A stretch of DNA of 64,000 bases from Rhodospirillaceae bacterium (GTDB lineage: Bacteria > Pseudomonadota > Alphaproteobacteria > SHVZ01), in the NCBI GenBank assembly GCA_016792585.1, contig JAEULB010000100.1, positions 1 to 64,000 on the forward strand, written 5' to 3'. Shown here piece by piece: positions 52,903 through 61,693 of this stretch (positions are counted from its first letter, which is position 1; the number at the start of each line of letters is the position of its first letter). The notes under the pieces were generated by a model that had not been told where the DNA came from, searched no databases, and worked only from the letters and a program-made list of their open reading frames with translations. The position numbers and the translations under genes are program-made.

Positions 52903-53343
52903 ATGAATCCGATCTACGTGCTCAACGGCCCGAACCTGAACCGCCTCGGCAAGCGCGAGCCGGAAATCTATGGCACCACGACGCTCGCCGAGATCGAGGC
53001 GATGTGTCGGAGTGCTGCCGGCAGCCGCCCGGTCGAGTTCCGCCAGACCAATGCCGAATACCAGATGGTCGACTGGATCCACGAGGCGATCGACCGGCCG
53101 GCCGCCGGCATCGTGATCAACCCGGCCGGCCACACCTTCACCTCGATCCCGATCCTGGACGCGCTGAAGATGTTCCCCGGCCCGGTATTCGAGCTGCACA
53201 TCTCGAACATCCACAAGCGCGAGGCGATCTATCACAACTCGCTGGTCTCGAAGATCGCGACGGCGGTGATCGCCGGCCTCGGCCCCGACGGCTATCCGAC
53301 CGCGGTCGCAGCGCTGGTTCGCCTGCTGGACAAGAGAAAATAG
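52903..53343 (+). CDS. aroQ: 3-Dehydroquinate dehydratase, type II
   Basis: Converts 3-dehydroquinate to 3-dehydroshikimate; in this operon it works catabolically (QuiB/QsuC role). The 146-aa protein has LNGPNLNRLGKREPEIYG with the catalytic Arg and Tyr, INPAGHTFTSI and FELHISNIHKREAI. The usual F/W-R-H before Ser is replaced by IYHNS, a minor deviation. It sits directly between dctM and the dehydroshikimate dehydratase. Confidence 0.93.
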   Translation: MNPIYVLNGPNLNRLGKREPEIYGTTTLAEIEAMCRSAAGSRPVEFRQTNAEYQMVDWIHEAIDRPAAGIVINPAGHTFTSIPILDALKMFPGPVFELHISNIHKREAIYHNSLVSKIATAVIAGLGPDGYPTAVAALVRLLDKRK

Positions 53344-53344
53344 C

Positions 53345-55213
53345 GTGCTTCTTTCGATCGCCACCGTCTGCCTCTCCGGCACCCTCGACGAGAAGCTCGA
53401 GGCGATCGCCCAGGCCGGCTTCACCGGCGTCGAGATCTTCGAGAACGACCTGCTGACCTTCGACGGCTCGCCGGCCGATGTCCGCCGGATCGTCGCCGAC
53501 CTGGGCCTGAAGATCGTCACCTTCCAGCCGTTCCGCGACTTCGAAGGCATGCCCGAGCCGCAGCGCAGCCGCACCTTCGACCGCGCCGAGCGCAAGTTCG
53601 ACGTGATGCAGGAGCTCGGCTGCGACCTCCTGATGATCTGCAGCAACGTGGCGCCGGATTCCCTCGGCGGCATCGACCGCGCCGCGGAGGATTTCCGCGA
53701 GCTCGGCGGCCGCGCCGCCGCGCGCGGCTTCCGCGTCGCCTACGAGGCGCTGGCCTGGGGGCGCCACGTCAACGACTACCGGGATGCCTGGGAGATCGTG
53801 CGCCGCGCCGACCATCCGTCGGTCGGCCTCGTGCTCGACACCTTCCACACCTTCGCGCGCAAGACCGATCTGAAGCCGATCCGGGCGATCCCGAAGGACC
53901 GGATCTTCCTGGTCCAGGTCGCCGACGCGCCCCAACTCGACATGGACTATCTCTCCTGGAGCCGGCATTTCCGCTGCCTGCCGGGCCAGGGCGACTTCGC
54001 GCTCGGCGATTTCATGGCGTCGCTCCAGGCGACCGGCTTCGACGGGCTCCTGTCGCTCGAGATCTTCAACGATCGTTTCCGTGCCGGCTCGACCCGCGCC
54101 GTCGCGGTCGACGGCCACCGCTCGCTCCTCTTCATGCTGGACGAGCTCCGGCAGCGGACCGGGCAGGCGATCCCGGAGGTGCCGGTGCTGCCCGGGCGCG
54201 TCGCCTGCCGAGGCGTCGAGTTCGTCGAGTTCGCGGTCGACGATGCGTTCCAGCCGGGGTTCGAGACGCTGCTGCGCGGGCTTGGCTTCCGCCGATCCGG
54301 CGTGCATCGCTCCAAGGCCGTCACCCGCTGGAGCCAGGGGGGCATCAACTTCGTGCTCAATGCCGAGAAGGAAGGCTTCGCCCACTCCTTCGCGGTTGCC
54401 CATGGTCCGTCGGTCTGCGCGATGGCGCTCAGGGTCGATGACGCCGATGCGGCGATGACGCGGGCCGGCGCGCTGCTCGATCAGAGCTATCGCGGCCGCA
54501 TCGGCCCGGGCGAGCTCGAGATCCCGGCGCTCCGCGGCCTCGGCGGCAGCCTGCTCTACTTCGTCGACGAGAAGCGCGCATCGCTCTGGGAGACCGACTT
54601 CGCGCCTGCTGCCGACGATGCGCCGCCGGCCGGCCTCACCCGGATCGACCACGTGCAGCAGTCGATGCAGTACGAGGAGATGCTCACCTGGCTCCTCTTC
54701 TATGCTTCGCTGCTCGACGTGCACAAGTCGCCGGTCCAGGACGTGCTCGACCCCGGCGGCATCGTCCACAGCCAGGTGGTTCAGACGGCCGACGGCGCGC
54801 TCAGGCTGGTGCTGAACGCCTCGCAGAGCCAGCGCACGATGTCGGCCCGCTTCCTCGACGGCATCCTGGGCTCCGGCGTGCAGCACATCGCGCTCGCCAC
54901 CGACGACATCTTCGCGACCGTCGAGCGGCTCAAGGCGGGCGGCGTCGACCTGCTGCCGATCCCCGAGAACTACTACGAAGATCTTGAAGCCAAGGGCCTC
55001 GCGCTCGAAGAGATCGAGCGCATGCGCGGGGCGAACATCCTCTACGACCGCGACGGAAGCGCCGAATACTGGCAGGTCTATACGAAGAGCCTCGCAGACG
55101 GCTTCTTCTTCGAGATCGTCGAGCGCCTGGACTACCAGGGGTTCGGCGCGGCGAACGCCCCGATCCGGCTGGCCGCCCAGACCCGTTTCGCGCGCAAGCC
55201 GCAGCACCTTTGA
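53345..55213 (+). CDS. quiC: 3-Dehydroshikimate dehydratase, fused to an HPPD-like domain (QuiC type)
   Basis: Dehydrates 3-dehydroshikimate to protocatechuate. The 622-aa protein has an N-terminal TIM-barrel domain (about residues 1-270) with metal-site candidates GVEIFENDLLTF, YEALAWGRHVNDY, LVLDTFHTF and LLSLEIFND. The C-terminal part (about 290-610) has two vicinal-oxygen-chelate halves like hydroxyphenylpyruvate dioxygenase, with His in IDHVQQS and VQHIALA and Glu in FFFEIVER. This fusion matches QuiC1-type enzymes of Pseudomonas. GTG is the start, 1 base after the aroQ stop. The product feeds the beta-ketoadipate route, whose genes are not in the window. Confidence 0.9.
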   Translation: MLLSIATVCLSGTLDEKLEAIAQAGFTGVEIFENDLLTFDGSPADVRRIVADLGLKIVTFQPFRDFEGMPEPQRSRTFDRAERKFDVMQELGCDLLMICSNVAPDSLGGIDRAAEDFRELGGRAAARGFRVAYEALAWGRHVNDYRDAWEIVRRADHPSVGLVLDTFHTFARKTDLKPIRAIPKDRIFLVQVADAPQLDMDYLSWSRHFRCLPGQGDFALGDFMASLQATGFDGLLSLEIFNDRFRAGSTRAVAVDGHRSLLFMLDELRQRTGQAIPEVPVLPGRVACRGVEFVEFAVDDAFQPGFETLLRGLGFRRSGVHRSKAVTRWSQGGINFVLNAEKEGFAHSFAVAHGPSVCAMALRVDDADAAMTRAGALLDQSYRGRIGPGELEIPALRGLGGSLLYFVDEKRASLWETDFAPAADDAPPAGLTRIDHVQQSMQYEEMLTWLLFYASLLDVHKSPVQDVLDPGGIVHSQVVQTADGALRLVLNASQSQRTMSARFLDGILGSGVQHIALATDDIFATVERLKAGGVDLLPIPENYYEDLEAKGLALEEIERMRGANILYDRDGSAEYWQVYTKSLADGFFFEIVERLDYQGFGAANAPIRLAAQTRFARKPQHL

Positions 55214-55222
55214 GGGAGTGAC

Positions 55223-55246
55223 GATCGCGCCTATCATCGCGCGATC
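55223..55246 (+). terminator. Hairpin at the end of the quinate operon
   Basis: An 8-bp perfect inverted repeat (GATCGCGC, 8-base loop, GCGCGATC) starts 10 bases after the quiC stop. No T run follows, so it may be a Rho-dependent end or an mRNA-stabilising 3' structure. It lies before the next gamma-glutamyltransferase gene and suggests that gene is a separate unit. Confidence 0.45.
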
Positions 55247-55270
55247 CGGTCCCTCTCCAAAGGCAATCCC

Positions 55271-56857
55271 ATGCGCGTCCGCGACTTCTATGCCGGCCGG
55301 TCGGCGATCTATGCGGACCACGGCATCGTGGCTTCCGCCAGCCCGCGGGCGACGCTGGCCGGGCTCGACATGCTGCGCTCGGGCGGCAATGCGATCGACG
55401 CGGCGCTGACCACGATCGCGATGCTCTGCGTGATCGAGCAGGGCTCGACCGGCATCGGCGGCGACTGCTTCGTCCTCTATTCGCCGAAGGCGGGAAAGCC
55501 GATCGGGCTCAACGGCTCGGGCCGGGCGCCGAAGGCGGCGACGCCGGAATGGTACGCGGCGAAGGGCATCAAGAAGATAGAGATGCAGACGCCGCATGCG
55601 GTGACGGTCCCGGGTGCGATCGACGCCTGGTGCCGGCTGCATGCCGACCACGGTACGAGGCCGCTCGAAGAGATCTTCGCGCCGGCGATCGAGGCGGCCG
55701 AGCAGGGCTTCCGGCTCACACCTCGGATCGGCACCGAGTGGAAGAAGCTGACCGCGAAGCTCTCGGTCGATCCGGACACCAGGCGGATCTACGTGCCGAA
55801 CGGTGCGGTGCCGGCGATCGGCGACACGCACAGGCTGCCGGAACTCGGCGCCACCTTGCGCAAGATCTCCAAGCAGGGCCGCGACGGCTTCTACAAGGGC
55901 GACGTTGCCAAGGACATTGTCGACAAGCTCCGAAGCGTCGGCGGTCTCCATACGATGGAGGATTTCGAGGCATCGAAGCCCGACTACGTGACGCCGATCT
56001 CGACCAAATACCGCGGCCATGACGTCTACGAGATCCCGCCGAACGGGCAGGGGATTACCGCGCTGATCATGATGAACGTGCTGCAGGGCTACGACTACGG
56101 CAGCGACAAATACAGCCAGGCCGACCGGCTGCACCTGCTGAGCGAGGCGGCGAAGCACGCCTACCGTCTTCGCAACAAGCACGTCGCCGACATGGCCTTC
56201 GCCGACGTGCCGGTCGACCGGATGCTCTCGACCCAGGAGGCGGAGTCGATCCGCGCCCAGATCGATATGGCCAAGGCCGGCGCCGTTACCAGGGACGACT
56301 TCATTCAGCACAAGGACACGACCTACCTCTGCGTCGTCGACAAGGACCGGAACGCGGTCTCGCTGATCAACTCGCTCTACTCGCACTACGGCTCGGGCAT
56401 CACCGCGCCGAAATCGGGCGTGATCCTGCAGAATCGCGGCGAGGGCTTCGTGCTGCGGGAAGGCCACCCCAACTGCATCGCGCCGGGCAAGCGGCCGATG
56501 CACACGATCATTCCGGCGATGATGGCGAAGGATGGCAAGACGGTGATGCCTTTCGGCGTCATGGGCGGCGACTTCCAGCCGATCGGCCACACCACGGTCG
56601 TGACCGGCATGCTCGATTTCGGCATGGACCCGCAGGATGCGATCGCCCAGCCGCGCGCCTTTCCTTACGAGGGCAAGGTCCAGCTCGAGCCGGCGATCCC
56701 GGAAAGCGTCGCCGAGGACCTCCGCAAGCGCGGCCACAAGGTCGAACGCACGGATTCGCCCCCCGGCGGCGGCCAGGCGATCTGGATCGACCATGACCGT
56801 GGCGTGCTGATCGGCGGCTCCGAACCCCGCAAGGACGGCTGCGCCTTCGGCTACTGA
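55271..56857 (+). CDS. Gamma-glutamyltransferase family protein (second copy)
   Basis: The 528-aa Ntn-hydrolase precursor has its self-cleavage Thr in HKDTTYLCVVDKDRNA (near residue 350). GSTGIGGDCFVLYS, GLNGSGRAPKAATPEW and YGSGITAPKSGVILQNRGEGF are conserved in the family, and the end GGGQAIWIDHDRGVLIGGSEPR is typical. No signal peptide is visible. It precedes hyuB/hyuA, genes for the next step if the cell handles gamma-glutamyl compounds via 5-oxoproline. It is only distantly similar to the GGT at 33-34.6 kb. Confidence 0.88.
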   Translation: MRVRDFYAGRSAIYADHGIVASASPRATLAGLDMLRSGGNAIDAALTTIAMLCVIEQGSTGIGGDCFVLYSPKAGKPIGLNGSGRAPKAATPEWYAAKGIKKIEMQTPHAVTVPGAIDAWCRLHADHGTRPLEEIFAPAIEAAEQGFRLTPRIGTEWKKLTAKLSVDPDTRRIYVPNGAVPAIGDTHRLPELGATLRKISKQGRDGFYKGDVAKDIVDKLRSVGGLHTMEDFEASKPDYVTPISTKYRGHDVYEIPPNGQGITALIMMNVLQGYDYGSDKYSQADRLHLLSEAAKHAYRLRNKHVADMAFADVPVDRMLSTQEAESIRAQIDMAKAGAVTRDDFIQHKDTTYLCVVDKDRNAVSLINSLYSHYGSGITAPKSGVILQNRGEGFVLREGHPNCIAPGKRPMHTIIPAMMAKDGKTVMPFGVMGGDFQPIGHTTVVTGMLDFGMDPQDAIAQPRAFPYEGKVQLEPAIPESVAEDLRKRGHKVERTDSPPGGGQAIWIDHDRGVLIGGSEPRKDGCAFGY

Positions 56858-56919
56858 CGCCTCGGCTTGCCAGGATCGGCGGATTCCAGCCTAATCGCGT
56901 CGCCCTTGGGGGAGGCAAG

Positions 56920-58617
56920 ATGACCGCCGCCGATCCGATCGTCGCCTCGGTGATCCAGCACCGTCTCTTCGCCATCGTCGAGGAGATGGGCGAGGCGATG
57001 CTGCGCACCTCGTACTCGCAGATCCTGAATTCGAGCCGCGACTTCTCGACCGGGCTCTGCGACCTGCAGGGGCGGCTCATCGCGCAGGCCGAGCACGTGC
57101 CGATCCATGTCGGCGCGCTGCCGTGGGCGGCAAAGGCGGTGACCGATTTCTTCGGTGCCGACATCAATCCCGGCGACGTGTTCCTGCTGAACGATCCCTA
57201 TCACGGCGGCAACCACCTGCCGGACCTGACCGCCTTCGTGCCGGTGTTCGAGAACGGCAAGCCGACCTTCTGGTCGATCAACCGCTCGCACCAGTCCGAC
57301 ATCGGCGGCGCCACGCACGGCGCCTACAACGCGGCGGCGACCGAGATCTGGCAGGAAGGCCTCAGGATCACGCCGCTCCGGCTCTACGACAAGGGCGAGC
57401 TTCGCCGCGACGTCTACGAGATGATCGTGACCAACGTCCGCCATCCGCGCGACTTCCGCGGCGACCTGGCGGCGATGATCGGCTCGGCCCGCATCGGCGA
57501 GCGCCGCATGCAGGCGCTGATCGACGAGTTCGGCTCCGAAGAGGCGCATGTCGCGATCGAGACGATCCTGGACTCGGCCGAGCGCCAGGCCCGTGCCGTG
57601 ATCGCGAGCTGGAAGGACGGCGTCTACAAGGGCGAGGCGATCCTCGACGATGACGGCCACATCTATCGCGACGTCCATATCCGCGCGACGGTGACCAAGA
57701 AGGGCAGCGATCTCACGATCGACCTGACGGATTCGCATCCGCAGGTGATCGGCTTCATCAACTCGTCATACCCGAACATGCGCTCGGCCGTGGCGATGGC
57801 GCTGGCCTATCTGATCGATCCGCACACGCCGAAGAACGACGGCACGTTCCGGCCGCTGACCGTGCTCGCCGAACCGGGCACGGTGGTCTGGGCCAATCCC
57901 GGCGCGCCGGTGACGCTGGCGACCAACCACTGCGCGCAAGAGATCATGGAGGCGATCATCAAGGCGTTGGCGCCGGCCTGCCCCGATCGCGTGATGGCAG
58001 GCTGGGGCCGTCGCTTCCGGATCGCGATCCAGGGCAAGGACCCGCGCCTCGGCCGGCCTTTCATCTGGCACCTGTTCCAGGCGCGGCCGGGCGGCGGCGG
58101 CTCCTCGGCCGGCGACGGCTGGCCCGGCGGCGGCGAATGGCAGGCGGCGGGCGGCATCAAGTTCGGCTCGCTCGAAGTGACCGAGGTCCGCTTCCCGCTG
58201 TTCTTCGAGCGCCACGAGTTCCGCGCCGACTCCGGCGGCGACGGCAAGTTCCGAGGCGGGCCGGGCTGCGTGCTCGACCTCCGGATGGAGATCGACGAGC
58301 CGGCCCTCGGCAATACCGCCGGCGACGGTGCGCGCTACGGTTCCTGCGGGCTGCTCGGCGGCAAGGACGGCCTGCCGCATCGCTATGTGCTGAAGTCGAA
58401 GCGCCGGCCCGATCGCGTGATCAAGACCAAGGAAGTCGGCATCGAGATCCGGCCGGGCGACGTCTTCCACATCCTGTCTGCGGGCGGCGGCGGCTGGGGA
58501 CCGGGCAAGGAACGTGCCGAAGGCGCCCGTGCGATCGACGTGGTGAACGGCTTCGTCTCGCGCAAGGCGAAGCCGAAGAAGAAGCCTGCGGCGAAGAAGA
58601 AGCGGCGGGCGTCATGA
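56920..58617 (+). CDS. hyuB: Hydantoinase B/5-oxoprolinase-family subunit with Lys-rich tail
   Basis: The 565-aa B subunit of an ATP-dependent amidase that opens 5-oxoproline or hydantoin rings. It begins DPIVASVIQHRLFAIVEEMG and has the family segments MLRTSYSQILNSSRDFSTGL and LLNDPYHGGNHLPDLT, and the glycine-rich RPGGGGSSAGDGWPGGGEW. The last ~20 residues (KAKPKKKPAAKKKRRAS) form an unusual lysine-rich, low-complexity tail. GGGGGAGG precedes the ATG. It overlaps hyuA by four bases. Substrate choice is not readable from sequence. Confidence 0.9.
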   Translation: MTAADPIVASVIQHRLFAIVEEMGEAMLRTSYSQILNSSRDFSTGLCDLQGRLIAQAEHVPIHVGALPWAAKAVTDFFGADINPGDVFLLNDPYHGGNHLPDLTAFVPVFENGKPTFWSINRSHQSDIGGATHGAYNAAATEIWQEGLRITPLRLYDKGELRRDVYEMIVTNVRHPRDFRGDLAAMIGSARIGERRMQALIDEFGSEEAHVAIETILDSAERQARAVIASWKDGVYKGEAILDDDGHIYRDVHIRATVTKKGSDLTIDLTDSHPQVIGFINSSYPNMRSAVAMALAYLIDPHTPKNDGTFRPLTVLAEPGTVVWANPGAPVTLATNHCAQEIMEAIIKALAPACPDRVMAGWGRRFRIAIQGKDPRLGRPFIWHLFQARPGGGGSSAGDGWPGGGEWQAAGGIKFGSLEVTEVRFPLFFERHEFRADSGGDGKFRGGPGCVLDLRMEIDEPALGNTAGDGARYGSCGLLGGKDGLPHRYVLKSKRRPDRVIKTKEVGIEIRPGDVFHILSAGGGGWGPGKERAEGARAIDVVNGFVSRKAKPKKKPAAKKKRRAS

Positions 58618-60659
58618 TCCGGATCGGCATCGATGTCGGCGGCACCTTCACCGACCTGGTCGCGGTCGACGAGAGCGGCCGCTCGATCCTCGCCAAGGCG
58701 GCCTCGACGCCGTCAGACCCGTCGATCGGCGTGCTCGACGGCCTCGCGCGGTTGGCTGAGCTCTTGGAGACCGATCTCGCCGGCCTCTTCGCCAAGACCG
58801 ACCGCATCGTCCACGGCACCACGGTCGCGACCAACGCCCTGCTCGAGCGGAAGGGCGCCAAGGTCGGGCTGCTGACGACCGACGGCCATCGCGACGTGAT
58901 CGAGATGCGCGAAGGCCTCAAGGACGACCGCTACAATCTCCGCATGCCCGCACCCGAGCCGCTGGTGCCGAGAGCACTCCGTCTCGGCGTCAAGGAGCGC
59001 ATCCGCGCCGACGGCAGGGTCGGAACGCCGCTCGACCGCAAGTCGCTCGACCGCGCGGTGGCGACGCTGAAGAAGGAAGGCGTCGAGTCGGTCGCCGTCT
59101 GCTACCTGCACGCCTATCGCGATCCGCGCCACGAGAAGGCGACGGGCAAGGCGGTCCGGCGGGCGATGAAGGACGCCTATGTCTCGCTGTCGTCCGAGGT
59201 CTTCCCGCAGATCAAGGAGTTCCAGCGGGTCTCGACCACGGTCGTGAACGCCTATGTCGGCCCGATCCTGTCGCGCTACCTGACGCGGCTGGAGAAGCGG
59301 CTCAAGGACGCGGGCTATTCGGGCCCGGTGCTGATCATCCAATCCCATGGCGGCGTGACGCCGATCGACGAGGCGATCCGTCTCGCCGCCGGCTCGGTGC
59401 TGTCCGGTCCCGCCGGCGGCGTCGCCGGGTCGCGCTATGCCGCGAGCCTGATCGGCTCCGGCGACCTGATCCCCTTCGACATGGGCGGCACCTCGACCGA
59501 CATCTCGCTGATCGTGAACGGCGAGCCGTCGCTGGCGCCTGACCGAAGCGTCGGCGGCCAGAAGGTGGCGCTGAACAGTCTCGACATCGTCAGCCTCGGG
59601 GCCGGCGGCGGCTCGATCGGGCGCGTCGATGCCGGTGGGCTTCTCTATGTCGGGCCGGAAAGCGCCGGCGCACAGCCCGGCCCCGCCTGCTACGGCCGTG
59701 GCGGCACGCTCGCCACCGTGACGGATGCGAACCTGGCGCTGGGCTATCTCGATGCCGGCAACTTCCTCGGTGGCCGCGCCAAGCTCGACGTCGCCGCGGC
59801 CGAGGGCGCTCTCGACCGCCTGGCCAAGGAATTGAAGGTCGATCGCGTCGCCGCCGCTTCCGGCGTGCACCGGGTCGTCAACACCAACATGGCCGAGGGC
59901 ATACGCCTCGTCTCGGTCCGCCGCGGCGTCGATCCGCGCCGCTTCGCGCTGCTGTCCTTCGGCGGTGCCGCCGGACTGCATGCGACCGACGTGGCGCGAC
60001 AGCTCGACCTCACGCGGGTGATCGTGCCGCGTGTCGCCGCGGTTCTCTCCGCCTGGGGCATGCTGGCGACCGACCTCCGCTACGAGGTCGCGCGCACGCA
60101 TATCGGCGACGCCAAGCAGCTGAGCCCCGCCGCGTTGAAGAAGCTCTACGAGGAGATGGCGGCCGAAGGCCGCGCGCGCCTGCCGGCCACCTTCGACGGT
60201 CCGATCCGCATCCACTACGGCGCCGACATGCGCTATGGCGAGCAGATCTTCGAGGTCGCGGTGCCACTCGATGGCGTCGACTGGACTGCCGACGACCCGA
60301 TGCCCGAGATCGTCGAGCGCTTTCACCAGCGCCACACCGATCTCTTCACCTATGCGCTCCGCGACCAGGAGGTGGTGCTGGTCAATGCCCGCGTCGCGGT
60401 CGTCGGCGTGCTGCCCGACCTGCCGAAGGAGCCGACGCTGCCGGATCGCGTGACTTCGCAGCCGATGGCGCGCCGCCGCATCCATCTCGACCGGTGGATC
60501 GAGGCGCCGGTCTACGACTTCGACGCGGTCGCTCGCGGGCAAGTCATCGACGGACCGGCGATCGTCGAGTCGGCGACGACGACCGTGCTGCTGCGCAAGG
60601 GCGACCGTGCGACGGTCACGCCGGAAGGCTGGCTCGACATCGCCGTACCGCGACGCTGA
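58614..60659 (+). CDS. hyuA: Hydantoinase A/5-oxoprolinase-family subunit
   Basis: The 681-aa A subunit has the actin-like ATP-binding opening IGIDVGGTFTDLVAVDE. HGTTVATNALLERKGAKVGLL, GGTSTDISLIVNGEP and GAGGGSIGRVDAGGLLYVGP are conserved family segments. The start overlaps the hyuB stop in ATGA, so the two form a fixed-ratio complex. It is followed by a MetX-like hydrolase and a nitroreductase, which may share the transcript. Confidence 0.92.
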   Translation: MIRIGIDVGGTFTDLVAVDESGRSILAKAASTPSDPSIGVLDGLARLAELLETDLAGLFAKTDRIVHGTTVATNALLERKGAKVGLLTTDGHRDVIEMREGLKDDRYNLRMPAPEPLVPRALRLGVKERIRADGRVGTPLDRKSLDRAVATLKKEGVESVAVCYLHAYRDPRHEKATGKAVRRAMKDAYVSLSSEVFPQIKEFQRVSTTVVNAYVGPILSRYLTRLEKRLKDAGYSGPVLIIQSHGGVTPIDEAIRLAAGSVLSGPAGGVAGSRYAASLIGSGDLIPFDMGGTSTDISLIVNGEPSLAPDRSVGGQKVALNSLDIVSLGAGGGSIGRVDAGGLLYVGPESAGAQPGPACYGRGGTLATVTDANLALGYLDAGNFLGGRAKLDVAAAEGALDRLAKELKVDRVAAASGVHRVVNTNMAEGIRLVSVRRGVDPRRFALLSFGGAAGLHATDVARQLDLTRVIVPRVAAVLSAWGMLATDLRYEVARTHIGDAKQLSPAALKKLYEEMAAEGRARLPATFDGPIRIHYGADMRYGEQIFEVAVPLDGVDWTADDPMPEIVERFHQRHTDLFTYALRDQEVVLVNARVAVVGVLPDLPKEPTLPDRVTSQPMARRRIHLDRWIEAPVYDFDAVARGQVIDGPAIVESATTTVLLRKGDRATVTPEGWLDIAVPRR

Positions 60660-60668
60660 GAAGGAAGC

Positions 60669-61685
60669 ATGGCAAAGACACAAATCGCCCAGATCGGCGA
60701 CCTGCCGCTCAAGCTCGGCGGCATGCTGCCGAAGGCCGAGCTTGCCTATGTCACCTACGGCAAGCTGGCGCCGGACGGGAAGAACGCGATCCTCGTCACC
60801 CATGGCTACACGTCGAGCCACCTGTTCATCGACGGCGGCGCCGGGGCCTCGGAAGGTTCCTGGGGCGCGCTCGCCGGGCCGGGCAAGCCGATCGACACGG
60901 ACAAGTACTTCGTCGTCTCGTCGAACATGCTGGGCTCGGCGCACGGCTCGACCGCGCCGCGCAGCATCAATCCGATGACCGGCAAGCCCTACGGCCCGGA
61001 CTTCCCGACGCTGACGCTGCCGGACATCGTGGGCGCACAGAAGCGCCTGCTCGACCAGCTCGGCGTGAAAGGCCTGGTCGCGGTCGTCGGGCCTTCCTAT
61101 GGCGGCTTCCAGGCCTTCACCTGGGGTGTCGAGTATCCGGGCTTCATGAAGGGGCTGGTGCCGGTGGTGACCGGCATGCGCCGCCCGCATCAGGCCGATC
61201 CCGATGCGACGCTGCGGAAGCTCTCGGCCGATCCGAACTGGAACGGCGGCCACTACTACGACAAGGGCGGCATCCTGCCGACGATGATCAGGATCCGCGA
61301 GGACACGCTCCGGAGCTACGGCACCGACGAGGAGCTGAAGCCCAGGATGCCGAACAAGGCCGATCGCGATGCCGAGATCACGCGCCAGGCCCGATCCTGG
61401 GCCGAGGCCTTCGACGGCAACTCGATGCTGGCGCTCGGCCGCGCGATGGACAGCTACGACGTCTCGCCGGATCTCAAGAAGATCAAGGCCAAGGTGATGT
61501 TCGTGATCTCGCGAACCGATGCCTACTTCCCGCCGTCGCTGAAGGACGAGGTGATGCCGGCGCTCAAGGCTGCCGGCGTCGACGGCGAGTATGTCGAGAT
61601 CGACAGCGAGCACGGCCATCTCGCCTCCGGCACTGACGCCGCCAAATGGGCGCCGGCGCTCGACCGCTTCATCAAGTCGCTTTGA
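60669..61685 (+). CDS. Alpha/beta hydrolase, homoserine O-acetyltransferase (MetX)-like
   Basis: The 338-aa protein has the MetX-type layout: YVTYGKLAPDGKNAILVTHGYT, the nucleophile Ser in VVGPSYGGFQAFTWGVEYP, Asp in VISRTDAYFPP and His in EIDSEHGHLASG. Homoserine-acetyltransferase relatives often act as general hydrolases. It lies 9 bases after hyuA with GAGAAGGAAGC as ribosome site, hinting at a role with that operon rather than methionine synthesis. Confidence 0.82.
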   Translation: MAKTQIAQIGDLPLKLGGMLPKAELAYVTYGKLAPDGKNAILVTHGYTSSHLFIDGGAGASEGSWGALAGPGKPIDTDKYFVVSSNMLGSAHGSTAPRSINPMTGKPYGPDFPTLTLPDIVGAQKRLLDQLGVKGLVAVVGPSYGGFQAFTWGVEYPGFMKGLVPVVTGMRRPHQADPDATLRKLSADPNWNGGHYYDKGGILPTMIRIREDTLRSYGTDEELKPRMPNKADRDAEITRQARSWAEAFDGNSMLALGRAMDSYDVSPDLKKIKAKVMFVISRTDAYFPPSLKDEVMPALKAAGVDGEYVEIDSEHGHLASGTDAAKWAPALDRFIKSL

Positions 61686-61693
61686 GAGCTTTC

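Noticed and set aside
53138-56794. A 1218-residue minus-strand open frame opposite quiC and the second gamma-glutamyltransferase
   Set aside because: Long stop-free antisense frames are normal in GC-rich DNA. It lies across certain genes and the operon-end hairpin, and its sequence is low-complexity Asp/Arg/Val/Gly.
58713-61619. A 968-residue minus-strand open frame opposite hyuA and the MetX-like gene
   Set aside because: Same antisense GC artefact. The sense genes have clear motifs, while this one has none.
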